Below, piece after piece: positions 1 to 12,300 of a stretch of DNA of 64,000 nt. The notes under the pieces were generated by a model. It searched no databases. It saw nothing but the letters and a program-made list of their open reading frames with translations, and was not told the origin of the DNA. This DNA is from Pyrocephalus nanus. Lineage: Eukaryota; Chordata; Aves; Passeriformes; Tyrannidae. The stretch is from contig CM076267.1 of the NCBI GenBank assembly GCA_038380795.1, positions 36,022,232-36,086,231 on the forward strand. The letters run 5' to 3'. How positions within the stretch are numbered: position 1 is the first letter of the stretch; each line of letters begins with the position of its first letter. Made by a program: the position numbers and the translations under genes.

Positions 1-169
1 AATTTGCGCATCTTTCTGCTGATTCCTCTTGTGTTTTAAAAGAAATTAACTCTCCAGACAAGAACACTTCAATACAACTGATTATATTTCCCCCCAATTT
101 GAAATAATGTGACATAATACTGTCAATTTATCTATAATATAAATAACTGTTAATGTTTTCTTGTCCTAG

Positions 170-383
170 TTGAATTATTGGAATATAAGCTTCAGCAGGA
201 AAAATCTATTGTAAGTGACTTGCAGAGCACTCTCTCTGAAGAGCAGAAAAGAGCCTCTGGAACATGTGATCTCCTGAATCAAGAAAAAGCAGCCCTGAAA
301 TCAGCACTCCATGAAAGTAAGCAAGAGAATGAAAGGCTGCAGAAATCCCTGGAAGAGCTCCAGAGGGAAATAAATCAGTTACG
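170..383 (+). CDS. PCNT: PCNT exon (first in window): coiled coil
   Basis: The acceptor TTGTCCTAG precedes 170 and the donor GTGAGA follows 383. The exon begins with the last two bases of a split codon and reads ELLEYKLQQEK onward. It ends in CG of an Arg codon completed by the next exon. The roughly 70 residues have regular Leu/Ile spacing and many Glu, Gln and Lys, as expected for coiled coil. A TTG at 178 is internal and is not a start. Confidence 0.9.
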
Positions 384-3300
384 GTGAGAATCAGGTTTAT
401 TAATTTATTTATCAGCAGGTCTGAGAGAGCTCTGTAGCAATTGGACACACAAATGGCTTAGCACTTGGAAACACAGGGAGGAAAACTAACCTCTCTCACT
501 TTTCTGGGATATGTTTTCTTTTCTAACTTCTCTCATCCCTGGGTATGTTTCCCTCCCCACTCCCTTCCAAGTGTACGCTGATGTTTTTCTTTCCTCTCAC
601 AGGACAACAGCTTTGCTCTGCCAGGACAAATAACTTCTCCCTATCGTAGTTGTTACTAAATAGAGTGATTCTTCTATCTTGGCTTGCAGGGAGGTAAATG
701 ATTTTAGATGCTAAGTAGTTGTGACTTGAAAACTGACTCTCTTTAGAAAGAGCAGGGGCCACCTTAAAGAAACAAATCAATAGACCAACAAACTCAGAAA
801 GCAACCCAAAATGTCTTGTTGGCAGTTGCTGGTGAAGGATGTTTTGCTCTGAACGCAGATCTGTCATTTTGCAGTTGTGAACTGGAAAAGAAAGGAAAGG
901 ATTTGGCAGCTGCACTTGAAGACTTGCAGGCTGAACAGCTGAAGGGATCTGAGCTCCGAGGTTGGTTTGAGGAACAACAAGGTCAGCACAGGAAAGCAGA
1001 GGATGAAAAGACAAAGGCTGTGGAGGTAACGCCCAATTCCCTTGGGGCATGACGTTAACCAGCAGGTTATTTATGCAGTCTTTTTATTTTTTTGTTTGTT
1101 TAGTAACTGTTAAAACCACCCCCCCCAAACTTCTTCTGAATGTGCATAGCACATTTTTTTTTTTTCTCACAATTAAAGCTTTCTGTTACCTTCACTAATT
1201 GCACCTGCTGAAATCAGATTTGTAAGCATTTCTCCCCCCCCCCCACGCACACATCTTCTTAGTGTTTTTCCCTTTCCCATTTTCCATTTTCAGCCGTTGT
1301 GCACTGCCCCTTGCTGAGCAGGGACAGCCAGATTCTGCAACTGGGAAACTGCACCCTTAATTACAGAGCGAACTTGCCATAAGGGTGTGACGTGTGTGAT
1401 CATCGAGATTATAAAAGAAAACCACCCATTGATACATAGGCTTGGCAGAGAGCAACTGGAGCCTTTCCAATTTAACATTTATTTTTGGAGGTTAACCAGA
1501 GTCTTGTTCCCTTTTAAACTGAACAGAAAACAAGTGAACAGCTTTCTCTCCAAGGCTGTGATAGCAGTGACTCAGTGCTTGTAAAAACCCTGCAGTGACT
1601 GGAAAAGGAAGAAGATTTAACATAAACCATTTTTTAAACTTAAACCCAAAACTGATCTCTGTCAAAGAACTCCAAACAATTCTAATTAAATACCATGAGG
1701 AAACACAGTTCTAAATATTTTCTTGTAGCTTCTCCCATCACCTTTCTGGTACATGTTTAGGTGTGTGGATGGGTTTTGTTAGGATTTTGGTTATTGCTGC
1801 ATGGTAGGACATGCTGCTTACATCCTCCATGTTTTCAGAAACCTGCTCATGGAGGGAAAGCAGAGACCAGCGTGGCCAAGGCCAGGAGAAAAGTGCATTG
1901 TCCCAGGGGCAGTTGTGCAGCAGATTAGTCTGGCTTTCACAAATCTTCTTTTGAAGCCCCAGTATGGAATGGGGCTGCTGCCACTTGGCATCTGACCTGG
2001 CTTTCTAGGAGATGAGGTGTTGGGGGGGGGGGCTGGTAAACCCCCCTACTAGGACAGCAGTGCCATCTCTGACTGTCTGCAGGTGCCCTGGGACTGCCCC
2101 TTCAGGCCCTGCCTTTCCTTCTGAAGAGAGACTTGCTCCCAAAATGGACCTAGGGATGGGTTTTAACCAGAAAGAGGGTAGATTTAGATTAGGTATAAGG
2201 AAGAAATTCTTCCCTGTGAGGGTGGGCAGGCCCTGGCACAGAGAAGCTGTGGCTGCCCCATCCCTGTGGGTGCCCAAGGCCAGGTTGGATGGGGCTTGGA
2301 GCAGCCTGGGCTAGGGGAAGGTGTCCCTGTTCATGGCAGGGGAATTGGAATGAGTTGGTCTTGAAGGTCCCTTCCAACCCAAACCATTCTGTGATTATTT
2401 TTGTCAGTCTCTATGTTTAAAGAGATGGGCTGCGAAATCCCAAGGTTTTACATCTACTCATGCTGCTTAGATTTTTCTTTCTAAAACAACATGGGTTATT
2501 GCTGCTTCAGATGTCGCTTATTAATGGGACTGAGTGATGCAAAGAACAGTGATTCCCTAATGAGGCTCTTACTAATTGAAGAAGAAATAACGTACCGGCA
2601 AATATACTAACACGACAATCTTTGGGTTTGTTACTTGGTGCCAGGCCGCTAAGGGGCATTTTTCTGCCACTTCCAGTTTTAAATTAAACTTCTGAATATC
2701 TTCCTGGATGAAACAGGAGGTTGAAAAGTGCCAAATGCCAGCCAGCCCCTCGGATGTGTGTGCTGGAATCCTGATGTTTTGTCCCCTTGTCCTGCCCAGG
2801 AGCTGCAGGCTGCCCTGGACGTGCAGTCGGTGCAGAACCGCCAGCTGGCCGTGTCCTTGGAGCACGAGAGGACGGTGACCCATAATCTCCGCCAGGAGCT
2901 GCAGATCGAGCACTCCCGCTGCGAAGCGCTGCTGTCCCAGGAACAGACCAAACTCTGGGAGCTGCAGAAGAGTTTGGATGCCGAGAAGAAGCGTTCGTTG
3001 GAGCTCCTGGACTCCTTGAACCACGAGCGTGTTTTAACAGAGCAGCTGAGCATGAGAGTGAAAGAAGGTGCCTCCTGCCAGCACAGGGAGCTGCTGCTGG
3101 AGCAAGCCTTCGTCCAAGAGCTCCAGGCCCAGCTGCAAGAAGAGAGGTCCCGGACTATGGAGCTGGCTGCTGTGATTGAGAAAATGCACCAGAGGGCCAT
3201 TCAGTCCAAAAGGCAGCTGGAGGCCGAGGTGCAGATGTGCTGTGAGGAAACCCAGAAGGAGAGGGAGGTCAGCGACAAACTGCAAGCCACGCTGGAGTCT

Positions 3301-6300
3301 CTCCAGGCTCAAAAGCAAGAGGTGATCCGTTCCTTGGAGGCCCAGAAGGAAAGAGAGGCCAAGATGAAAGCTGACTGGGAACAACTGCAGTCGCTCTTCG
3401 AGATGCTGAAAGAGCAAGAGAAAAATAAGAAAGAGGAGAGGGACAGAGAGGAGAGACAGCAGCAACAAGCAGAGCTAGAGAAACAGAAGGACTGGCAGAG
3501 AGATCAGGAGAGAATGGTGAGAACAGCTCTGTGAGTCTTGCCTTACATTGAAAAGGTCACCCACTGGGAGTTAACCCTGTGGATGGTGTTCTTTAACTGA
3601 AATGTTTCCTTCTGTTGAACAAAGCATTCTGGAAAATGCATTAGATGAGCTCTTTTCCTGCATTTCTCAGTGCTGTTTTCAAGGCGTTATATCTTGGTTT
3701 ATTGTTGCCAGAAGTTGATCTTTATATCTTTACCTATGCTGGGAATTGCTGGTTATTCAGAGGTAATAGGGGGTAAATGCAGGATGGAACCAAACTGGGT
3801 TTCATGTCATTGCCCCTTATTTTGAGCTGGGCTCCTAATCATGGCTTGTGACAGTATTGGTTTCACCCTTCTTGTTTCTCAGCTCCTTCCCTTGTAACAT
3901 AGGAGAGAGGTCTGCAGGCTCTGTGCAGACTTGCCAGTAGGAAAGTGGATGGAGATAATGCCCACTCCAGTGTCATTGAGTGGCTTCCTGGTGGCCCCCA
4001 AAGGCAATGCTCTTTGCTTCCCCCAGAAGTGATCTGTGAGTTAAGGAACACCCAGATGGATATGCTGGTTAGGTGTGATGTGTGTGTGTGTATGCATAAG
4101 ATGCAATTAACTACTATTTACTCTGTTCAAATAGCAAAACTTGGAACGGCAGCACCAGAGGGATGAGCAGAGAATTAAAGAGCTGCAGGAAATGCTGGCA
4201 GTGTTAGAAGAAAGAGAAAGAAATCCTCCAACTCCAAACCGTCAGCAAGAGCTGCTGTGCACCTCAAACAAAGATGGGAATGTTAGACAGACTGTGACAA
4301 AAGAAACTGAGAAACCCCACTTGCAGCAGCAGCAGCTGGAGAAGATAAGGCAGCAGTTGCTCTTCGTAGCTGTGCACCTGAATGAGTTCATCTGTAAAAC
4401 TCTAGATAAGTGAGTCGTTGTTCATAAAATAGTGGTTTGCTTTCCATCCTGCTTCTTAACGTGTGTGGGTCCTGGCTGAGAGCCCTGCACTCTTCTAATT
4501 CTTAAAAATTAATAGACCTTGCAAATTTCTGTGTATTTGGTGGTTTGTGTGATGAGTAGTGCATAAGTGAAGCCTCGGAACATAAAGGCCATCCAGCAGG
4601 GAGAAAGCATCAAATGTGCTTTAGCATTATTCCAAATCAATGGGATACTGAAATGGTATTTCTGTTTAACAGAACGGTTCACGACTGGTCTGCATCAAAT
4701 GATGAAGCTGTGGCCTCTTTACTACAGACATTAAGGGAACTAAAATCAGATTTATTGTCTCCTGCATCTCAGGTAAGGAAAACAGCATGTTTTTCTCTAT
4801 TCTTTGGATTGCAGCATGCATGTAAGTTGATTGGTTGATTGATTTTCCTCCCTCCCATTTGTTTTTGAATAAAACATTGAGGAAAATTCTGGTTTGCCTT
4901 GGCAATGGGAAAGGTGTACTCCTGTACTCACACTACCATTCCGATAACAAGTTTTAATATCTGACTATTGCTGTTTTGTTGTATTGCAGGATCTGCTTCT
5001 GACAGCAGTTTTTTCTTAGCTGTGTAGTATGTCCAAGGATCATAAGCCCAGAGACACTTGTTTATCATCAAAATGTCAAGCACTTTCCAAAAATGCACAA
5101 TAGTGGTTTGTCACCTTGGGAGGGCTGTTGTGACTGATATTTGCAGTATTGCAAATATTTAACACAAGCCCAGGGATTATCAAAGGCCCACCTCAGGTCT
5201 ATTGGTACAAAATACATCATGAAAACATAACTTAAGTTCCATCTGATTCCCCAAATAACTTTACGTTGTATGTCTTTCTCTCATAATAAACAGATCTTCC
5301 ACCACATTTCAGCCAAATTTGGGGATTTAAGGCTCTTTTTTCTGGCTTGGATTTTTTTTTTTTCCCTCCAGAATCACCTTTCCCTTCAGTCTCCTTCCTG
5401 AATATCTCCTTCCTTTAAGGTACTGAACCACATGCTCTGGAGACCAAAGGGAATTTCACCTCTGTTAGCTCTTTGAATTGTGATAAATTGGGGAATAATG
5501 GACCTGGCAGAATTCCAGCATGCAAAATCTGTGCCCAAATGAATAAGGAGTCATCTGGTCAATCTGATGCCTCGTGATGCAGTGGATATCAAGTGCACAG
5601 ATGAACCATGTAGAACTCCTTCAGATGTTTCAGCACAACCTTGTTAGGCTGTAATAAGTTGCTAGGAGAAGCTGGGCTCAGTTGTGTATACTGGCTTCTC
5701 TAATGTATAGGTTTTATTTCAAGGGATAAAACATTAACTGCCTTTAAAATTTCTTTTATTTCTTTTATGATCTGCTGCACCACTCACTGATGTAACTGTT
5801 GACCATTAAATTTGTAGTTGATACTGAAGAGGGTTATGAAGGTAGAACTTGCAGGAAGAGTTGGAGCTGGAGTCCTGGGTTACCACAAAATTAAATTTCA
5901 CAGAATCACAGCATGGTTTGGGCTGGAAGGGACCTTAAAGCTCAGCTCACTTCACCCCCTGCTATAGGCAGGGACACCTTCCACTATCCCAGGTTGCTCC
6001 AAGCCCTTTTTTTTTTTTTTTTTTTTAGAATTTACTTCTGTAGATGCTTCACAGCTTGGTTTTGCTGTATGTACAGTTTGGTTTTGCATGTACACAGACA
6101 TCTGTCTTCACAGTTTCTGTGCTGCCTGTGGATGTAGAAGAAAGTCAGATGATGTGTTTCCATTTCAAAAGGTTCAGGAGACTGTTATTAAAAGGAATGG
6201 GATTTCCTGTAAGGCTGACCAGAGAAGAGATAGCTTGATGAACAAAAATTCCTCACTTCTTAAGAAGGGCTCTTCATGCAGTTCAGTTTCCTGTTGTGCT

Positions 6301-9300
6301 GTTTAACACCTGAATGCCACTGCTGATTTTCAGGCTCGTTACTTTTATGTTTTAATTTGTCATGAAGTTGGGTTTTACTCGTTTTGACGTGTCTAACAGT
6401 GGAAGTAATGTGCAAAACCCATTGTGGCTCACTTCCTTTTGATTTCTGTTTCAGATCAGATCCACAGGTGATGGTGACTCTGCTCAAGAGCTGGAAAGAG
6501 AGGCTTGGCAGCGAGAGAGGACCGTGCTGCAGAACGCACTGAAACAGGCTGAGTCCCAACTGGCAAAAGCAAATGCTGAAATTGAAAACAAACCAGTGGT
6601 AGAAACTTCCAATCCTAAGGTAAAATGATGGAGGTGGCCAGCAAAGGGGCTTGGAGAGCCAGCGGTGTCATTTCAACCTGATTTGCTGGGGATAAAAAGA
6701 TCTGTCAGATCACGGTGTTTATCTCTCACTTATTGCTGTAATCTTCAGTTGCTATTTTAAAAAATGATTTTATAGATGAACAGTTTTATATGTAATTTTA
6801 AATTAGGAACTTCCCCATATGTACTTCATCAGAGAATTTCCTTTGGAACCTCCTTGGTGTCAGACAGGAACTTGCACCAGAAGTAACCTGGATCTTTGGA
6901 CTTTCTACTCATCAATGAGAGGGAGACTCAGATTCCTTGTCTAAAAACGAAAATAGAAGACACCCATTATTTTTAAACCCTACCCCACTAATCTTAAATA
7001 CTTTTTAATCTTGATTGTAATCAAGTCTGATAGGAATCTGTCTTCACATGCTCTCTGGCTAATTTTTTTTGAAGCAGATTTTATTTCCTTTGTTAAAGAG
7101 TTAAGCTGTTTTAGAGTTTTGAGTTTTGCAGTTTTGCTTGAAAGCATTCAGGAGATTTAAGGCAGTCTGGCACTCCAAACTTGGGTGTTCTTTAGCCGTG
7201 TGCAGAACTGTATCAACCTGGATGTTTGACCTGAAAACCCTTTGTTTGTGGCTAGGTTTTGAAAAGCAGCTGTGGCAAAATCGGGAATTTTTCTTTTCTT
7301 TCTGCAGCTGCAGAGGTTGTACAGGAAGTACATTCGAGCAGAGAGCTTTAGAAAGGCTCTCGTTTATCAGAAGAAATACCTCTTGCTGCTTCTGGGTGGA
7401 TTTCAGGACTGTGAGCAGGCCACCCTCTCCCTCATCGCCCGGATGGGGATCTACCCCTCTCCCGCAGACCTGCAGCTCTCCGAGCCGCGCTCCCGGCCCT
7501 TCACCAAGTTCAGGTGTGCGGTCAGGGCCATCATCGCCATATCAAGGTAAAGCCAAAACACTCCCTGGCTCTCATACCCGGTGTTTCCTTGCAAATGTAA
7601 AACGTTGGTAGCTCCTGTGGCTTGTCCTACACGAATGGTTAAGCAAAGCCCGTCTCCAAAGCTTGTTCAAACGTGACTCGTTAGCTGAGCTTGATCCGCA
7701 CTAAACTAAAGATGTATAAAAAATGTCTTTAAGGTCAAAGAGGGTAGGTTTAGATTGGATATTGTGAAGTATTGGGCTGTGAGGGTGGGGAGGCCCTGGC
7801 GCAGGTTGCCCAGAGAAGCTGTGGCTGCCCCTGGATCCCTGGAAGTGTCCAAGGCCAGGCTGGACGGGGCTTGGAGCAACCTGGGCTAGTGGAAGGTGTC
7901 CCTGCCTGTGGCAGAGGGTGGAATGAGCTGAGCTTTAAGGTCCCTTCCAGCCCAAACCATTCCATAATTCTATGAAAAAGCTGGAATATGTTTTGGAACC
8001 AGTGCACAGCCACTACAAATTGAAGTCCTTTCAGGGCTGACCTCCTTGGTCTCCCTGGGTAGTTTGTCTTGTATCAGAATGGGATCTGTCAGGGACGGTA
8101 GTTTTAAGTGTAAAGGTGGTTATTTCTGAGCGATTTCCTTGTCTAGTAAAAATGATTAGCAACAAGTTTCTTTCAGAAGGCAGCAGAGTGTCTTTGGCAT
8201 GAATACCATAATGATAGCAATATCAACAGTGACCTCCAAACTCCTCTCAGGTAGGAAGAGCTGCCACAGAGCTCTCTCTCGAGATTAGGAACAGAGTGGA
8301 GGAGCACAGCCAAAACAGGCAAGCCTTTTCAGCAGGTCAAGGATCATTGTAGGGTAAAGTGGGATAAACCAAAGACTGAAGTAGAATTCTCCATTCATTC
8401 CCAAAAGAATTGTTACTTATGTTGTTTAGTGTGTTCTGTTCCAACAAATAACTTAATATTAAAATTTAATGTATTTTTGTGTATTTTTAATTCTTGTACA
8501 AATTTGCTCTCTTACTAAGGTTAAAGTTTTTGGTGAAAAAGTGGAACAAAGTCAGCAGGAAGAGCGCCCAGGGTGAAAGCATTTCTCACAGTTTAGGAGG
8601 TAACACAGGTAAGTGTTTGTTTGGGCAAGTGCCTTGTTTTTATTGTAATTTTTCTTTAGTGATGTGTTTAATTTGAAAGTGTCAAAATCTGTTTATTTCA
8701 CCACTATCCATCTGTAGAGCAGGTGGAGAGATGGTCTGATGCAGGTCAGTAAGGACCTGAGTTACCTGAGGAACACTTGACCGTTCCTTTGAGTTACTTA
8801 TGGGTGTCTTTGTAAGAATTTCAACAACCATCTTAATGCATCACCCAGTACTTTGGAACTGTCTTCCTTAATGTAATACTCCATTACTTTTGCCTTTTTG
8901 ACACTAAACAAAATTCAGATGAAATAGTGCATTTTGCATTACCTGATACTACATAATTTTCACTGGTTTTAAGTTGCTGGAAATACTTATTTAAAAAAAA
9001 AAACAACCTTCCTATATAAACCCACTGTGGTGTGATTTCTAGGAAACTTGAATGCTCAAATGCTGAACTTTCTAAAACCTCACTGCAAAATAGTGTCAAA
9101 CTTCTGTTAAATCTGGTTAAACAAACAAACAAACAACAAAAAACCCACAAAAAACAAAACCCCACCAAACCATAAGACCAGTTAGCTGTAGAAAGTGCAT
9201 TTATCTGCATTGGAACTCAAACTGTGTTCTGCTGTGATTCTTGTGGGTGTACTGGATGTGTTTCTGGTGGCCTGTTCTGAACGGTCCCCAGCGCCTGTTT

Positions 9301-12300
9301 TTTAACCCTTTCATCTTTGCCACAGCCCCTGGTGCTAGAACAGAAGTTCTGAGAGAGCAGCAGCCCCCAGCTGTTCCCACCAGCTCTCCCCCCACCCGGG
9401 ACAGGGGGCTGTGCCACAGAACCAGCGCTGCAAGATTTGGGAGCCTCTCCCCCCGCTCCTCTTCCCGCTCACACAACAGGTCAGTCAGACATCCTTGCCT
9501 GGGTTTAGTCCCCCCCACAGACAGCCTTCCATAAAAATGGAACCCCTCGTTGAAGGAGGTGCTTGAACAAGAAGAGGAATTTGTTTTCCTGGATCTGGTA
9601 AATGTTTTTACTCCTTTCAAGATGGTGCAGGAAAATAAAGCTTTGTGTCTGCTTTTAAGCATCGTGTCTGATGTTCTTGGACTGAGAGCATTCCTAGTGG
9701 TGTTCCCCAATTGAATTTGGACTGAGCAGAGCTCAGAATTTACAGGGGCTGTGTCTGTTAGCCTGCTTTGAAGGGCAGTTCTTGTTGCCTTTTCAGGAGT
9801 TGACATGGGAGGTGGCTGGTCTCAGTCCCATCATCTTGGGATGTGTTTGTTTCTTAAACTCCTGGCTAAATTAGAAACTCCAACAATCAGGCAAGAATTT
9901 TCTTCAAAATGAAGAAAAAAAAAAAAGGCAGTGAAGAAGTAGCTGTGGTGATCTAAGGGATACACAAAGACAGGAGATGCTCCAACTTACTGTGACTTTT
10001 TTTAGCATTGCTGACTGATGTGGGGACAGACAGTGCTTGCCATGACAGCCAGGTAGTGTTCTGGGTTGCGTGGAACTTAGCAAAACATCTTGGAGAGTTT
10101 GAGACCTGCAAACACTGCCCAAAAGACTTAATTCTGCCCCACCCTATTCCTCTGTCATGACATGTGTCTGGGTCTGACAGCTCTGCCAAGGAGAGTCACC
10201 CCTGTGGAATGTAACAGGAGGTTAATAACAGCAGCCCTCACTGATGCTCGGTGTGGCTGAGGGAGTGGGAGCTCAGGTCTGATGTGGATCCAAGGCTAAA
10301 CTGTGCCTGCTGCTGCTCTCGTGTCCTGGCAAAGCTACACAGAAGGAAGGGATGCATAAGAGCTTCCTCCTGCTAATGGAAAGGAAAAGGAGTAAATCCC
10401 AACTACAAAAAGCAGTGTGTTAGCACAGTGTCCCTTATGTCTGCTGATATTTGGAATTTGTTGTTAATGCCCAGAAGGGCGAACCATCTAAAAGGGGCCT
10501 CTTTTCCAACCTTGGCCTTAAAAGATAGTCTTTTCCCTGCTGAAAAGGAGCGTGCACACCTGGATGCGGCTCCTCCTTGGTCCTTTTGTGTAGAGGGTCT
10601 TGTCTCACTTGGTCATTTGGACTCACCTCTGACTGCATCTTTCTTACCCAAGGGACTTTGTGTCGTGGATCAGTAGAGAAAGATTCAGAGAAACTCCAGC
10701 TTTTACCAGAACATCCATTCTTTTGACTCCCCTGTACACAAAGCTGCCCAGTCTATATTGTTGAATACGTAACTTTTTGGTGGTGGTGCTTACTGTTGCT
10801 CTAGTTTTCTTTGCCCAGAATTCCTGCCTATACGAATGCAACTTTATATATTTGAGACTGTAGCATGAGAAGAAGAAAACAATTTGTTTTCCTTTTTAAG
10901 ATTACACCCATCCCCGAGTTCAGCTTCGGAAAAGTCACTCGTGCCCCCTCCCGATCCCGAACGATCGCTCACGGAATACATCCATCGCTTGGAGGTTATC
11001 CAGCAAAGACTTTGGGGGATGCAGCCAGGTAAGAACCACCTTCTTGCCCCCACAGCTGCCAGAAGTCTGGGTTGATTTTTGCAAGGTTCTTTGTGCATAT
11101 TGCCCGTAAAGGGCATCGTTTTAATGAATAATTATAATTGTTGGTAGGGGACAACTAAGTAAGTTTCTGAAAGGATACCTTTTTGTGAATCATATCTAAA
11201 ACTAGTCCAGGTGTGGCATTTCTCAAAAAAAAGTTTATAATGAAATTCTTCAGAGGTAAGGCTGAATAATGTGGCTTCTGTCCCCACTCCTGTTTCCAAG
11301 TCTGAATAAGTGAGGGTTGCGGCTTAAATGAAGCTTTGTATAGGGTTAATTTGCTTTAGAGCCAGAGAGCTGTTGTAATAGCTGAGCAGGACTTTCTCTG
11401 CAGCACAAACTGTAATGCTTCCCTCATTTATCACTTCCCTATGTTCCATAACAGATTTAAAAAAAAAAAAGATATGGAGGCTGGTAAATCCAGCCATCTA
11501 AGCTTGCTCAAAGAGCACACAAAGGATTGTAGCTTTAAAGACCTTAACTTTGCTATTTGAAACACTTCCACCTCATTTCTGGACTGCAGCCAAAAGCTGG
11601 AAAGATGACCAGGTCAATATTTAGCTGTAGCACTGAAGGGATGTGGAGCGTGTTTGGATTCCTTCTCACACTGCACATACACACCTTGCATTTTTCTTTG
11701 CCTAAGCATAACCATCATCACCTGCTGTTTCTCAGGTGAACTTGCCTGCTGTAATTGCCCTTCAGCCTTTGCCCAGATATATCCCTGAAGTCAACAGCTG
11801 CAGTAACTCATCCATATAGAAGTATTTGGGTTGGGAGAGACCTTAAAAATCACCCCATTCTGCCCCCCCTGCCATGGGCAGGGACACCTCCCACTATCCC
11901 AGTTTGCTCCAAGCCCTGTCCAACCTGGCCTTGAACACTTCCAGGCATGGGGAGTCCACAGCCTCTCTGGGCAACCTGGTTCATGGAAACAATTTGGGAA
12001 CTTTGACATTATTCTCAGCAGGACTTTACCTAGAAACTCAATTCTTATGACTTTGAGGGGATTGGATTTTTTTTTCCACAAATACTGCAGCTGTATGGCA
12101 GATAGAGGTAGATAAATAAATTTTAGATTTGAAACCAGACAACCTTTATGGAAATAAGATATTTTGCTTCATTCTAAGTGTGGAATAAAGTATTCCACAA
12201 CTGGGACACCATGAATAGAAATTCTGTGGTAAGCGCATATAATGCCTTTCATCTCCATGTTACCAGGACAGTGATGTCAAGCATTACAGAGTGACCTTGC

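Noticed and set aside
2572..3468. Minus-strand open frames of 144-173 codons
   Set aside because: They are antisense shadows of the 717-bp PCNT coiled-coil exon. Leu- and Ser-rich composition is the expected reverse of Glu/Gln/Lys codons.
7126..7611. Plus-strand open frame of 161 codons over the PACT exon
   Set aside because: It reads the PACT exon in the wrong frame. The PACT frame is the one with RLYRKYIRAESFRKAL.
9201..9806. Minus-strand open frame of 201 codons
   Set aside because: It overlaps the PCNT linker exon antisense and has no recognisable domain.
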